NCBI GenBank assembly: GCA_030681195.1
Contig: JAUXXJ010000012.1
Span: 124,001 to 188,000, forward strand
Direction: 5' to 3'
Origin: Rhodocyclaceae bacterium
GTDB lineage: Bacteria > Pseudomonadota > Gammaproteobacteria > Burkholderiales > Rhodocyclaceae
DNA length: 64,000 bases
Part shown: piece after piece, positions 45,518-54,960 of the stretch
Layout: each line of letters begins with the position of its first letter
Numbering within the stretch: position 1 is the first letter of the stretch
The notes under the pieces: generated by a model
Databases searched by the model: none
Seen by the model: only the letters and a program-made list of their open reading frames with translations
Told to the model about the DNA's origin: nothing
Position numbers and translations under genes: made by a program

Positions 45518-48500
45518 TTATTGTCGGCGCAGATCCAGCGTACTCGGATACTCGGGGTTGATTTCCTCTTCCACCGGCGCCATCGGGCCGACGGTGGTGC
45601 CTTCGGGCAGGAAGGTGTCGAGCGCGCCGACCCACGGTGGTGGCGTGTAACTGCCGATGGTGTGGCCCTCACCCTGAAAGCGGATGTGGCGGCGCGCCTC
45701 GGCTTCGTAGGCATTGACCGGGAAGCTGTCGTAGTTGCGGCCGCCCGGGTGCAAGACCTGATAGGTGCAACCGCCAATCGCCTTGTTGTTCCATAAGTCG
45801 ACAATGTCGAAGACCAGCGGTGAATGCACGCCGATGGTCGGGTGCATCGCCGAAGGCGGCTGCCAGGCACGGTAGCGCACGCTGGCGATGTATTCGCCAT
45901 GCGTGCCGGTATTGGCCAGCGGCACGCGGCGGCCGTTGCAGGTCAGCGCATGGCGGCCATCGGTCAGGCCCGTGACCTTGACCTGCACACGCTCGATGGA
46001 CGAGTCGACATAGCGCGCGGTGCCGAGGCCGGTCGCTTCCTCGCCCAGCACATGCCAGGGCTCGATGGCGGCGCGCACTTCGAGCGCGATGTCGCCGAGC
46101 TGGATGCCGCCGTAGCGCGGGAAGCGGAATTCGAGGAAGGGCGCAAACCAGTCGAGCTGGAAGGGATAGCCGGCCTCGTTGAGTTCGGCGACAACCTGCC
46201 TGAGATCGGCCCACAGGTGATGCGGCATCATCCAGCGGTCATGCAGGGCGGTGCCCCAATGCACCAGCGGCTTGGCATAGGGTTTTGCCCAAAAACGCGC
46301 GACAAGGGCGCGGATCAGCAGCATCTGTGCGAGGCTCATGTGCGCATGCGGCGGCATTTCAAAACCACGGAACTCAACCAGCCCCTGCCGACCGGCCGCC
46401 GAGTCGGGTGAATAGAGCTTGTCGATGCAGAACTCGGTGCGGTGCGTGTTGCCGGTCAGGTCGGTGAGCATGTGGCGGAACAGGCGATCGACCAGCCAGG
46501 GCTGGGCGGTTTCCTCGCCGGGTTTCGGTAACTGCTGGAAGGCGATTTCAAGCTCGTAGAGAATTTCCGGCCGGCCCTCATCCACGCGCGGCGCCTGACT
46601 GGTCGGGCCGATGAACAGGCCGCTGAACAGGTAGGACAGGCTCGGATGGTGTTGCCAGTAGGTGAGCATACTGCGCAGCAGATCGGGGCGGCGCAGGAAG
46701 GGGCTGTCGGCGGCTGTGGCGCCCCCGAGCGTGACGTGGTTGCCGCCGCCGGTGCCGCTGTGGCGCCCATCGAGCATGAACTTCTCGGTGCCGAGGCGCG
46801 ACTGGCGCGCTTCTTCGTAGAGCGTCAGGGTGGTGGCTTCGAGTTCTTCCCAGCTTTTCGCCGGGTGGATGTTGACCTCGATGACGCCGGGGTCGGGCGT
46901 GACCAGCAGTTTTTCGAGGCGGCCATCGGAGGGTGGCGCATAGCCTTCGATCACCACCGGCAGCTTGAGGGCAGCACAGGTGAGTTCGATGGCGGCAATC
47001 AGGTCGAGGGCCTGATCGATGCGTTCGGTGGGCGGCAGGAAAACATAGAGACAGCCGGCGCGCGGTTCGACGCACAGGGCGGTGCGTGGCACCGCGGCGG
47101 CTTTGGCACTACTTGCGGCTTTGGCGCGGGCGGCGGCCTGGTCGTGAAAATCGGCCAGCGCTTCGGCGGGGGCGAAGGGATCAAGTTCGGTGGCAATCTC
47201 CAGCTTGTCTTCATCAACGACTGCCACGGAGTTGAGCGGCAGGCGCAGACCGAGGGGCGAATCGCCCTGAATGAGATAGAGGCGCTCACGGCGGAATTTC
47301 CACGGCGCGCTCAGCCAGCCGTCTTTCCATGTCAGCGGTAGGACAAAGCCGGTGGGCGTATCGAGGCCGCGCGAAAGGATTTCGGCGAGGTTGCGCCGCC
47401 CGAGCAGGTCGAGCGGATCGGCGCGCAGCGCCGCCTCGGTGAGGTCGAGATTCTCGGGCACCGCCGCCTCGCGCAGCAACGCGGCGAGAGCGTCCTCGTA
47501 GGCCGGCTGGACGCACTGCGTCGCCAGTCCGAGATGCTGCGCCAGCGTTTGCGCAAAACGCTCGGCTTCGGTAACGCCGTAGCCATAATCCTTGCCCGGA
47601 TCGGCGAGCCACTGCTCGTCCTTCCAGACCGGCACGCCATCCTTGCGCCAGAAGATGCCCAGTGCCCAGCGCGGCAGCGGTTCGCCCGGATACCACTTGC
47701 CTTGCGCGTTGTGCAAGAGCGCACCGGTGGCGAAGCGCTCCTTCAGGCGGCGCGCCAGCACTTCGGCACGTTCGCGCTTGTGCTCGCCGAGCGCGGCGAT
47801 GGTCCATTCCGGTGCTTCCATGTCATCGATCGAGACAAAGGTCGGTTCGCCGCCCTGCGTCAGGCGCACATCCATTGCTTGCAGCTTGGTGTCGACCATG
47901 CGGCCCAGTGCGCGGATATGCGCCCACTGTTCCTCGGTGTAGGGCTTGGTGACACGCGGATCTTCCTTGAAGCGCGTGACGGTGTTGCTGAAGGTGAAGT
48001 CGACTTCGCACGGATCGGTGAGGCCGGCGATCGGCGCAGCAGACGAGGGATGCGGTGTGCAGGCGAGCGGGATGTGGCCTTCGCCGGCGAACAGGCCGGA
48101 AGTCGGATCGAGGCCGATCCAGCCAGCGCCGGGCACGAAGACTTCGGTCCACGCATGCAGGTCGGTGAAGTCGGCTTCCGGGCCGGAAGGGCCATCGAGC
48201 GATTTTTCATCGGCGGTGAGCTGGACCAGATAGCCGGAAACGAAGCGTGCGGCTAGGCCTAGATGCCGCAGGATTTGCACCAGTAGCCAGGCCGAGTCGC
48301 GGCAGGAGCCGAGCTGGCGGCCGAGGGTTTCTTCGCAGCTTTGCACGCCGGGTTCGAGGCGGATGGTGTAGCCGATGTGTTGTTGCAGATTGCGGTTGAT
48401 GTCGACGAGGAAGTCGACGATCTGTTGCGGCTTGCGTTCGATGCCGGCCAGATAGGCGGCCAGCAGCGGCTCCGGCGTTTCCTTTTCGAGGTAGGGCGTG

Positions 48501-48841
48501 AGTTCCTTGGCGAGCGCCTCGGGATAGGCAAAGGGCCACTGGTCGGCGTATTCCTCCACGAAGAAGTCGAAGGGGTTGATCACCGTCAGGTCAGCAATCA
48601 CCTCGACGTCGATCAGCAGTTCGGTGGCGCGTTCCGGGAAGACCAGCCGCGCCAGATAGTTACCGAACGGGTCCTGCTGCCAGTTGATGAAATGCTGTGC
48701 CGGCTTGATCTTGAGGCTGTAGGACAGGATCGGCGTACGGCTGTGGGCGGCCGGTTTCAGACGCACCACATGGGGGCTCAGACTGACCGGGCGATCAAAG
48801 CGGTAATGCGTGGTGTGGCGCAGGGCAACGTGGATGGACAT
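45518..48841 (-). CDS. Transglutaminase-like DUF2126 protein
   Basis: An 1107-residue protein. It has an N-terminal bacterial transglutaminase-like region (IHVALRHTTHYRFDRPVSLS), a transglutaminase core at about residues 150-260 with Cys in LGSCRDSAWLLVQILR, His in DLHAWTEVFVPGAGW and Asp in GLDPTSG, then a long DUF2126 domain with GGEPTFVSIDDMEAPEW and GTGGGNHVTLGGATAADSPF. The catalytic triad looks intact, so protease or amidase activity is possible. Such genes lie with alpha-E, ATP-grasp and Anbu genes, as here; together they are thought to process a peptide, but the substrate is not known. Confidence 0.92.
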   Translation of the reverse strand: MSIHVALRHTTHYRFDRPVSLSPHVVRLKPAAHSRTPILSYSLKIKPAQHFINWQQDPFGNYLARLVFPERATELLIDVEVIADLTVINPFDFFVEEYADQWPFAYPEALAKELTPYLEKETPEPLLAAYLAGIERKPQQIVDFLVDINRNLQQHIGYTIRLEPGVQSCEETLGRQLGSCRDSAWLLVQILRHLGLAARFVSGYLVQLTADEKSLDGPSGPEADFTDLHAWTEVFVPGAGWIGLDPTSGLFAGEGHIPLACTPHPSSAAPIAGLTDPCEVDFTFSNTVTRFKEDPRVTKPYTEEQWAHIRALGRMVDTKLQAMDVRLTQGGEPTFVSIDDMEAPEWTIAALGEHKRERAEVLARRLKERFATGALLHNAQGKWYPGEPLPRWALGIFWRKDGVPVWKDEQWLADPGKDYGYGVTEAERFAQTLAQHLGLATQCVQPAYEDALAALLREAAVPENLDLTEAALRADPLDLLGRRNLAEILSRGLDTPTGFVLPLTWKDGWLSAPWKFRRERLYLIQGDSPLGLRLPLNSVAVVDEDKLEIATELDPFAPAEALADFHDQAAARAKAASSAKAAAVPRTALCVEPRAGCLYVFLPPTERIDQALDLIAAIELTCAALKLPVVIEGYAPPSDGRLEKLLVTPDPGVIEVNIHPAKSWEELEATTLTLYEEARQSRLGTEKFMLDGRHSGTGGGNHVTLGGATAADSPFLRRPDLLRSMLTYWQHHPSLSYLFSGLFIGPTSQAPRVDEGRPEILYELEIAFQQLPKPGEETAQPWLVDRLFRHMLTDLTGNTHRTEFCIDKLYSPDSAAGRQGLVEFRGFEMPPHAHMSLAQMLLIRALVARFWAKPYAKPLVHWGTALHDRWMMPHHLWADLRQVVAELNEAGYPFQLDWFAPFLEFRFPRYGGIQLGDIALEVRAAIEPWHVLGEEATGLGTARYVDSSIERVQVKVTGLTDGRHALTCNGRRVPLANTGTHGEYIASVRYRAWQPPSAMHPTIGVHSPLVFDIVDLWNNKAIGGCTYQVLHPGGRNYDSFPVNAYEAEARRHIRFQGEGHTIGSYTPPPWVGALDTFLPEGTTVGPMAPVEEEINPEYPSTLDLRRQ

Positions 48842-48901
48842 GCAGTTCTCGCAGCGGGGTGGACGCTACGAGCACGCAAACATCGTGCCTTGCCTGCGTG
48901 C

Positions 48902-49633
48902 CTACTGGTATTCCCAGTCGAAATGCGGCAGTTTGTCGAGCGCCTGGAACAGGCCCTCGCTCCATTTTTCCGACAACTCGCGGGCAAACGGGTCGTCTTC
49001 GCGGAAATACAGGTGCTTGCCTTCCTCGAAGCTGTCACGCCGGTAGATCATCAGCTCCACTGGCGGGCCAACGGTGAGGTTGGAGCGAATCGTCGAGTTC
49101 ATCGACACCAGGGCACAACGGGCGGCCGGCTCCAACGCCACATCGCGCTTGATCACGCGGTCGAGAATGGGCTTGCCGTACTTGATCTCGCCGATCTGCA
49201 GAAAGGGGTGCTCGGCCGATTCGTGGATGTAATTGCCCTGCGGATAGATCATGAAGATCTCGGGCGCCTGGCCAATAATCTGGCCGGCAAGGATGAAGGT
49301 GGCCTCGAAGTTGGTGGTCGCCGTATCGCGGCTGGCGTGCAGCTTCTGCACCTGCGTGCTGACGATGCCCAGATAGTCGGCGGCCTCCTGCATGGTGGTG
49401 ACCGTGGTCAGATTAGGCACCATGCCGGCAGCGATATCGCTATTGATTTTTTTGACCACCGCCTGTGTCGTGGCCAGGTTGCCCGCCGACAGCAGCGTAA
49501 AGAAGCGCACGCCCGGCCAGACAAAGGGAAACATCTTCGAATAGACGCTGACGTTGTCCGTGCCCGCATTCGTGCGCGAATCGGAACAGAGGACAAGGCC
49601 GTCATTGACGTGAATAGCAAGGCAATAAGTCAT
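48902..49633 (-). CDS. anbu: Anbu-type proteasome-like peptidase
   Basis: A 243-residue Ntn-hydrolase of the Anbu class. MTYCLAIHVNDGLVLCSDSR places Thr2 as N-terminal nucleophile after Met removal, and Asp and Lys-type positions follow (SDSRTNAGTDNVSVYSKMF). TTNFEATFILAGQIIGQAPE and YIHESAEHPFLQIGEIKYGK then PILDR are Anbu signatures. The longer frame upstream to 49732 is rejected because it would bury the Thr. The gene diverges from the ATP-grasp/alpha-E pair, the known Anbu setting. Confidence 0.92.
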   Translation of the reverse strand: MTYCLAIHVNDGLVLCSDSRTNAGTDNVSVYSKMFPFVWPGVRFFTLLSAGNLATTQAVVKKINSDIAAGMVPNLTTVTTMQEAADYLGIVSTQVQKLHASRDTATTNFEATFILAGQIIGQAPEIFMIYPQGNYIHESAEHPFLQIGEIKYGKPILDRVIKRDVALEPAARCALVSMNSTIRSNLTVGPPVELMIYRRDSFEEGKHLYFREDDPFARELSEKWSEGLFQALDKLPHFDWEYQ

Positions 49634-49744
49634 GGAAGCATGGGGCAAGGACAGTTCGGAGCGAGGGTGGATTGTATGCGCTAGGAACAACATCGCGGAT
49701 GCCGATGGCGATCGAACAATGGGCCAATTCACCTATTTGATGGC

Positions 49745-49760
49745 TGGCGCGTTTGTTGCA
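49745..49760 (+). promoter_or_regulatory. Sigma-54-like -24/-12 sequence before the ATP-grasp gene
   Basis: TGGCGC, five bases, TTGCA with exact spacing. The predicted start would fall at or next to the ATG (49772), giving a leaderless message; no ribosome site is seen, which is at least consistent. It may be chance. Confidence 0.35.
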
Positions 49761-49771
49761 AAGCAATAGCC

Positions 49772-51232
49772 ATGAGCCTCGAACTGCACAACTATCCCCA
49801 GCCCGATACCTATGATGAGCTGCTCGATGAGCGTCAGCAGCCACGGCCTGCCGCGCGCGTTCTCTTCGATTACGTCAATCGTCTCGGTGCCAAGGAACTC
49901 GCCGCCCGCCGCGAGAGCGTCGACGCCGCCATCATGGCCATGGGCATTACCTTCACGGTCTATAGCGATGCCGGAAACATCGACCGCGCATGGCCTTTCG
50001 ACATCATTCCGCGCACCCTGTCGAGTAAGGAATGGGCGCGCATCGATGCCGGCCTCAAGCAGCGCCTGACCGCCCTCAACCTGTTCATCAACGATCTTTA
50101 CAACGAGCAGAAGATCGTCAAGGACGGTATTTTTCCGATTGAGGTACTGGAAGGTTCGAAGAACTTTCGCGCCCAATGCAAGGGCATGGTGCCCCGTTTT
50201 GGGGTGTGGGCGCATGTGTGCGGCACTGATCTGGTGCGCGACAAGGACGGCACGGTGTATGTGCTCGAAGACAACCTGCGTGTGCCCTCCGGCGTTTCCT
50301 ACATGCTGGAAAACCGCCAGCTGATGAAGCGGCTGTTCCCGGAATTGTTCAAATCGAGCGATATCCTGCCGGTCGACGATTATCCGACCCAGTTGTACGA
50401 CACCCTCGCCGCACTGTCACCGCGCGATGCAGAGCGACCTGTCATCGCTGTACTCACGCCCGGCATCTATAACTCGGCCTATTTCGAGCACAGCTATCTG
50501 GCGCAGAAGATGGGCGCCATCCTCGTCGAAGGTTCCGACCTCGTCGTCAAGGATGATGATTGTGTCTACATGAAGACCATTTCGGGCCTGAGCCGCGTTG
50601 ATGTCATCTACCGCCGCATCGATGACGACTTTCTCGATCCTGAAGCCTTCCGGCCCGACTCGGCCCTCGGTGTCCCCGGCCTGATGCGTGCCTGGCGCGC
50701 TGGCAACGTCGGCATCGCCAACGCCCCCGGTGCCGGCGTGGCGGATGACAAAGTGGTGTACACCTTCGTGCCGCAGATCATCAAGTACTACCTCGACGAG
50801 GATGCGATCCTGCCCAATGTGCCGAGCTGGATGTGCATGTATGAGGATCAGCGCGAACACGTTCTCGCCAACCTCGACAAGCTGGTCGTCAAGCCGGCCA
50901 ACGAATCCGGCGGCTACGGCATGCTGATCGGCCCGCGCGCCAGCGAGGAAGAGCGCCGCCAGTTCGCCGACCTGATTCGCGCCAACCCGCGCAATTACAT
51001 GGCGCAGCCAACGCTATCGATTTCCACCGCGCCGACGCTGATCGACAATCGGCTCGCGCCACGCCATCTCGATCTGCGCCCCTTCGTGCTGCAGTCGGAC
51101 AAGCTTTACGCCACCACCGGCGGCCTGACGCGCGTGGCGCTGCGCGAAGGTTCGCTGATCGTCAATTCCTCGCAGGGGGGCGGCAGCAAGGACACCTGGA
51201 TCATCAATACCGATGACGAGGAGGCCGTCTGA
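49772..51232 (+). CDS. Circularly permuted ATP-grasp protein
   Basis: A 486-residue protein of the DUF404/407 class. YDELLDERQQPRPAARVLFD opens it; GITFTVYSDAGNIDRAWPFD, VPRFGVWAHVCGTDLVRDKD, VYVLEDNLRVPSGVSYML and VKPANESGGYGMLIG are conserved. These enzymes ligate amino groups to carboxylates using ATP and are paired with alpha-E proteins. No other in-frame Met lies near the N-terminus. It overlaps alpha-E by one base. Confidence 0.93.
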   Translation: MSLELHNYPQPDTYDELLDERQQPRPAARVLFDYVNRLGAKELAARRESVDAAIMAMGITFTVYSDAGNIDRAWPFDIIPRTLSSKEWARIDAGLKQRLTALNLFINDLYNEQKIVKDGIFPIEVLEGSKNFRAQCKGMVPRFGVWAHVCGTDLVRDKDGTVYVLEDNLRVPSGVSYMLENRQLMKRLFPELFKSSDILPVDDYPTQLYDTLAALSPRDAERPVIAVLTPGIYNSAYFEHSYLAQKMGAILVEGSDLVVKDDDCVYMKTISGLSRVDVIYRRIDDDFLDPEAFRPDSALGVPGLMRAWRAGNVGIANAPGAGVADDKVVYTFVPQIIKYYLDEDAILPNVPSWMCMYEDQREHVLANLDKLVVKPANESGGYGMLIGPRASEEERRQFADLIRANPRNYMAQPTLSISTAPTLIDNRLAPRHLDLRPFVLQSDKLYATTGGLTRVALREGSLIVNSSQGGGSKDTWIINTDDEEAV

Positions 51233-52185
51233 TGCTCTCGCGTGTTGCCGAAAACCTCTACTGGCTGGGCCGCTATCTCGAACGTGCCGAGAACACCGCC
51301 CGCTTCATCAACTCCACCACGCAGGTACTGCTCGATCTGCCGAAGGATGCCGCCTTCGGCTGGGACGTGCTGCTCAAGGTCGCCGGTCTCGACGACATCT
51401 TCAGCGAACACTACCCCCAGGCGGATGAAGACAGCATCGTGCGCTTCCTCGTCGAGGACGAACGCAATCCGAGTTCGATCCTCTCCGGCATCCACAACGC
51501 GCGCGAAAATGCGCGCACGGTGCGCGAAGTGTTGCCGATGGAATTGTGGGAGCGCATCAACAGCCTCTACCTGTATGCGCGCGACAATGCGTCACGCGCC
51601 AGTGAGGGTCGGGGGCCGCGCATCGAGGTGTTGCAGGGCGTGATTGGGCGACGCGAGTCGATCATCGGCCTGCTCACCGGCTCGATGAGCCAAGATATCG
51701 CCTACCAGTTCATCAAGCTCGGCCGCAATCTCGAGCGCGCCGACATGACGACGCGCATCATCGACGTCAATTCCGCCGTGCGCCTGCCGCGCGATCCGGC
51801 CCTGGCAATCGTCGCCACGGAACGCATGTGGATGAGCACCCTCAACGGCCTCTCTGCCTACCAGATGTATCGCCGCCATGTCAGCGTGCATGTGCGCGCC
51901 AACGAGGTGGTCAACTACCTGATGAAGAACTCGCACTTTCCGCGTACGGTATTGCACTGCCTTGGCGAGGTCGAAGGCTGTCTATCCGTGCTGCCCGAGC
52001 ACAAGGACGCCATGAAGAAAGTGCGTCAGGCTTGGCGGCGCGTCGAGAGCATGCAGTTGAACGACCTCAAGCCGACGGTGCTGCACGAGTATCTCGATCA
52101 GGTGCAAAGCGATCTGGGCGAAGTGCATACTGCTGTGGCCCGGCAGTATTTCCACCTGCACCAGAACAACGGCACCGAACAGTAA
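51232..52185 (+). CDS. Alpha-E domain protein
   Basis: A 317-residue all-helical alpha-E protein: MLSRVAENLYWLGRYLERAE, FLVEDERNPSSILSGIHNAR and YQFIKLGRNLERADMTTRII. It accompanies circularly permuted ATP-grasp and transglutaminase proteins. Its TAA stop merges with a truncated copy of the dispersed repeat. Confidence 0.94.
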   Translation: MLSRVAENLYWLGRYLERAENTARFINSTTQVLLDLPKDAAFGWDVLLKVAGLDDIFSEHYPQADEDSIVRFLVEDERNPSSILSGIHNARENARTVREVLPMELWERINSLYLYARDNASRASEGRGPRIEVLQGVIGRRESIIGLLTGSMSQDIAYQFIKLGRNLERADMTTRIIDVNSAVRLPRDPALAIVATERMWMSTLNGLSAYQMYRRHVSVHVRANEVVNYLMKNSHFPRTVLHCLGEVEGCLSVLPEHKDAMKKVRQAWRRVESMQLNDLKPTVLHEYLDQVQSDLGEVHTAVARQYFHLHQNNGTEQ

Positions 52186-52210
52186 AAGTCGGCGCTTGAT
52201 CAGGCGCTCA
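52184..52210 (+). repeat. Dispersed repeat, truncated copy fused to the alpha-E stop
   Basis: AAAAGTCGGCGCT matches the unit; the rest diverges (TGATCAGGCGC). The A-run completes the TAA. Confidence 0.55.
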
Positions 52211-52212
52211 TT

Positions 52213-52800
52213 TCAGCGACTAAGCATGCGCTCGACGTAACGGGCGATCAGGTCGACTTCGAGATTCACCAGCGCGCCCGGCTTGAGGCGCTTGAGCGTG
52301 GTCACCTGTACGGTGTGCGGAATCAGGTTGATTGAAAACTCACGTCCCTTCACCTTGTTGGTCGTCAACGAGACGCCATCAATGGTGATCGATCCCTTGC
52401 GCGCGATGTACTTGGCGAGTTTCTTGGGTGCCTTGATGATCAGCAGATGCGATTCGCCAATCGGCTCGAAAGTGATCACCTCGCCAACACCATCGACATG
52501 CCCGGACACCAGATGGCCGCCGATGAAATCGGAGAGGCGCATCGCCTTTTCCAGATTCACTTCTCCGCCCGGCGCCTCCAGGCCGACGGTGCAGTCAAGC
52601 GTCTCCTTCGAGACATCGATCTGGTAGCTGGTCTTCTTCTTGGCGATAACCGTCAGGCAAACCCCATTATGGGCAATCGAATCACCGAGGGCGACATCCT
52701 TGAGATTCAGGCCGGGCGCTTCGACGGTGAGGCGAACGCCTTGTTCGAGCGGTTGCAACTGGGTGATCTTACCGGTGGTGGCGACTATGCCTGTGAACAT
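52213..52800 (-). CDS. ribE: Riboflavin synthase alpha chain
   Basis: A 195-residue protein with two lumazine-binding repeats: MFTGIVATTGKITQLQPLEQ then DSIAHNGVCLTVI in the first, GHLVSGHVDGVGEVITFEPI then GSITIDGVSLT in the second. It dismutates the lumazine made by RibH. It stands apart from the ribBX-ribH operon at 32-34 kb. Confidence 0.96.
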   Translation of the reverse strand: MFTGIVATTGKITQLQPLEQGVRLTVEAPGLNLKDVALGDSIAHNGVCLTVIAKKKTSYQIDVSKETLDCTVGLEAPGGEVNLEKAMRLSDFIGGHLVSGHVDGVGEVITFEPIGESHLLIIKAPKKLAKYIARKGSITIDGVSLTTNKVKGREFSINLIPHTVQVTTLKRLKPGALVNLEVDLIARYVERMLSR

Positions 52801-52820
52801 GGTGAAGCCTCCGCTCGAGG

Positions 52821-54620
52821 TTAATTGGATTGTTGCGCTTTTTCGAGGACGCCGAGAAACTGCGAAGCGGGTTGATAGCCAACCACACGCAGCACAGTAT
52901 TTTCCTTGCCATCCTTGAAGAAGATGATACCCGGCGGGCCGAACAGGCCAAAGCGCTTCAGCAGCGCCTTGTCGTCCTCGTTATTGGCGGTGACATCGGC
53001 CTTGAGCAGGGTGAATTCCTTCATCTTGGCCGCGACCTGCGGATCGGCGAAGGTGAATTTCTCCATCTCTTTGCACGACACGCACCAGTCGGCATAGAAA
53101 TCGAGCATCACGGGTTTCGTTGCGCTGGCAATGCGTGCATCGAGTTCGGTAACCGTCTTCACTTTTTCAAAAGTCGGCGCTGGCGAGACGGCGGCACTGC
53201 CACCTTTGAGGAAAGAAAGCGGCTGTAGTGGGTCGCGGGCGCCGCCCAAGAGACCGAACAGCAGCGCCGCGCCGTAGAGCAGCAGGGCGACACCGATGCC
53301 CTTCCAGAAACGCGCCCAGCCACTCGAATGCGCCGGCAGTGGTTCGAGGGCACGCAGGTAGATGGCCGGCACGATCAGCAGCATGGTCCAGCCTGCCATC
53401 ACCAGCCAGTTCGGCAATACCGGCGAGACCAGCCACAAGGCGGTGGCAAGCATCACGACACCGAAGAACTTCTTGATGGCTTCCATCCACGGGCCGGTCT
53501 TGGGCAGGAAGGAGCGCGAGAACACGCCGACGGCCAGCAGCGGTGCGCCCATGCCGAGGCCCATCGAGAACAGTGCCGCGCCACCGAGGACGGCATCCTT
53601 GGTTTGGGCGATGTAGAGCAGTGCGCCGGCCAGTGGCGCGGCGACGCAGGGGCCGACGATCAGGGCCGACAGGGCGCCCATAACGGCAATGGCGGCCAGC
53701 GAGCCGCCCTGGTGATTGGCGGTGTCCGACAGTTTTGACTGCAGTGACGCCGGCAATTGCAACTCATAGAAACCGAACATCGAGAAGGACAGCACGACGA
53801 ATACCAGCGCGAAGCTGCCGAGCACCCAGGCGTTCTGCAATGCGACGGAAAGCAGTGTGCCACTAAAGCCGGCCGCGACGCCGATCAGGGCATAGGTCAA
53901 CGCCATGCCGAGCACATAGGCCAGCGAGAGGGTGAAAGCGCGCAAGTGGGTGACGGCATGGCCGTGATTGACGATGATGCCGGAGAGGATCGGGATCATC
54001 GGGAAGACGCAGGGCGTCAGCGACAGCAGCAGGCCGAAGCCAAAGAAGGTGAGCACGGCCACCCAGAAACCGCTGCCCTGAAGCAGTTTGGCGATCTGGC
54101 CGCTCTCATCGCCTGTGTCACCACTGGCGTCTGCAGCAGTCGCTGCGGCCGGAGCAACACTCACAAAAGTCGGGGCTGGTGAGACGGCACTGCTCATAGC
54201 CGCCAGCGTGATCTTGGCTTCCTGCGTCATCGGTGGGTAGCACACGCCGCCATCCCAGCAGCCCTGCGACGTCGCCTTGAGGATGATCTCCCCGCTGCCG
54301 CTCACGACAGGGATGCGCGCAACGGCTTCGTCGCCGCGGAAGATATGCACCTTGCCAAAGAACTCGTCGTTCGTTTCCTTGCCCTTGGGCATTTCGGCTG
54401 TGCCGAGCTTGACGCCGGCCGGCTCGGCGGAAAATTCGATCTTTTCCTTGTAAAGGTAGTAATCGGGTGTGATGGTCCAGCGTGCCTCGATGGTCTTGTC
54501 GTCGAGCGCGCGGGCTGAAAAGCGGAAAGCCTGTTGCGGATCGAGCGGCTCGGCAGCCACGGCCAACGGCGCAAGGAAGATGGCTAGCAGCAAGCTGAAT
54601 AGGGCGAAAAGTCGTGTCAT
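52821..54620 (-). CDS. dsbD: Thiol:disulfide interchange protein DsbD
   Basis: A 599-residue DsbD. Signal peptide, periplasmic alpha domain with the cysteine pair in SQGCWDGGVCYPPMTQ, eight-span core (LSLTPCVFPMIPILSGIIVN, VGPCVAAPLAGALLYIAQTK) and C-terminal thioredoxin domain with DWCVSCKEMEKFTF. It carries electrons from cytosolic thioredoxin to the periplasm. The two linkers between the three domains each contain AVSPAPTF, encoded by in-frame repeat copies at 54164 and 53168. The start MTRLFALF overlaps the cutA stop in ATGA; a longer frame is a shadow of cutA. Confidence 0.95.
   Translation of the reverse strand: MTRLFALFSLLLAIFLAPLAVAAEPLDPQQAFRFSARALDDKTIEARWTITPDYYLYKEKIEFSAEPAGVKLGTAEMPKGKETNDEFFGKVHIFRGDEAVARIPVVSGSGEIILKATSQGCWDGGVCYPPMTQEAKITLAAMSSAVSPAPTFVSVAPAAATAADASGDTGDESGQIAKLLQGSGFWVAVLTFFGFGLLLSLTPCVFPMIPILSGIIVNHGHAVTHLRAFTLSLAYVLGMALTYALIGVAAGFSGTLLSVALQNAWVLGSFALVFVVLSFSMFGFYELQLPASLQSKLSDTANHQGGSLAAIAVMGALSALIVGPCVAAPLAGALLYIAQTKDAVLGGAALFSMGLGMGAPLLAVGVFSRSFLPKTGPWMEAIKKFFGVVMLATALWLVSPVLPNWLVMAGWTMLLIVPAIYLRALEPLPAHSSGWARFWKGIGVALLLYGAALLFGLLGGARDPLQPLSFLKGGSAAVSPAPTFEKVKTVTELDARIASATKPVMLDFYADWCVSCKEMEKFTFADPQVAAKMKEFTLLKADVTANNEDDKALLKRFGLFGPPGIIFFKDGKENTVLRVVGYQPASQFLGVLEKAQQSN
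53168..53192 (+). repeat. Dispersed repeat, copy inside dsbD (core/thioredoxin linker)
   Basis: In frame on the complement as AVSPAPTF. Confidence 0.88.
54164..54188 (+). repeat. Dispersed repeat, copy inside dsbD (alpha domain/core linker)
   Basis: Two substitutions that leave the encoded AVSPAPTF unchanged, suggesting selection on the peptide after insertion. Confidence 0.85.
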
Positions 54621-54943
54621 GGCGATGAGGGAGTAGTTTCGGCGACAACCCAATCCAGATAGGCGGGCAGGCCATGTTGGAGTGGGACAGCAATGATCTC
54701 GGGAAGTTCGTAGGGGTGCTGTTGTTGGATGGCGGCTTGCAGTTCGGCGTAGCGTGCGGTCGTGGTCTTGATCAGCAGCGGCACCTCGCTGGCTGCTTCG
54801 GTCTTGCCCTCCCAGCGATAAACCGAATGGCACGGTGCCAAGATATTCACGCAGGCAGCCAGTCGGGCCTCAACCAAAGACCCGGCCAGCGCGCGCGCGC
54901 TTGCGTCGTCAGGCAGGTTGGTCAACACAAGCAGTGCGGTCAT
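54617..54943 (-). CDS. cutA: Divalent cation tolerance protein CutA
   Basis: A 108-residue CutA: LVEARLAACVNILAPCHSVY, RWEGKTEAASEVPLLIKTT, QQQHPYELPEIIAVPLQHGL. It forms trimers of uncertain function. cutA-dsbD is a common pair. The start is only 17 bases from the divergent radical SAM gene. Confidence 0.95.
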   Translation of the reverse strand: MTALLVLTNLPDDASARALAGSLVEARLAACVNILAPCHSVYRWEGKTEAASEVPLLIKTTTARYAELQAAIQQQHPYELPEIIAVPLQHGLPAYLDWVVAETTPSSP

Positions 54944-54960
54944 GCTGATATTCTACGGCC

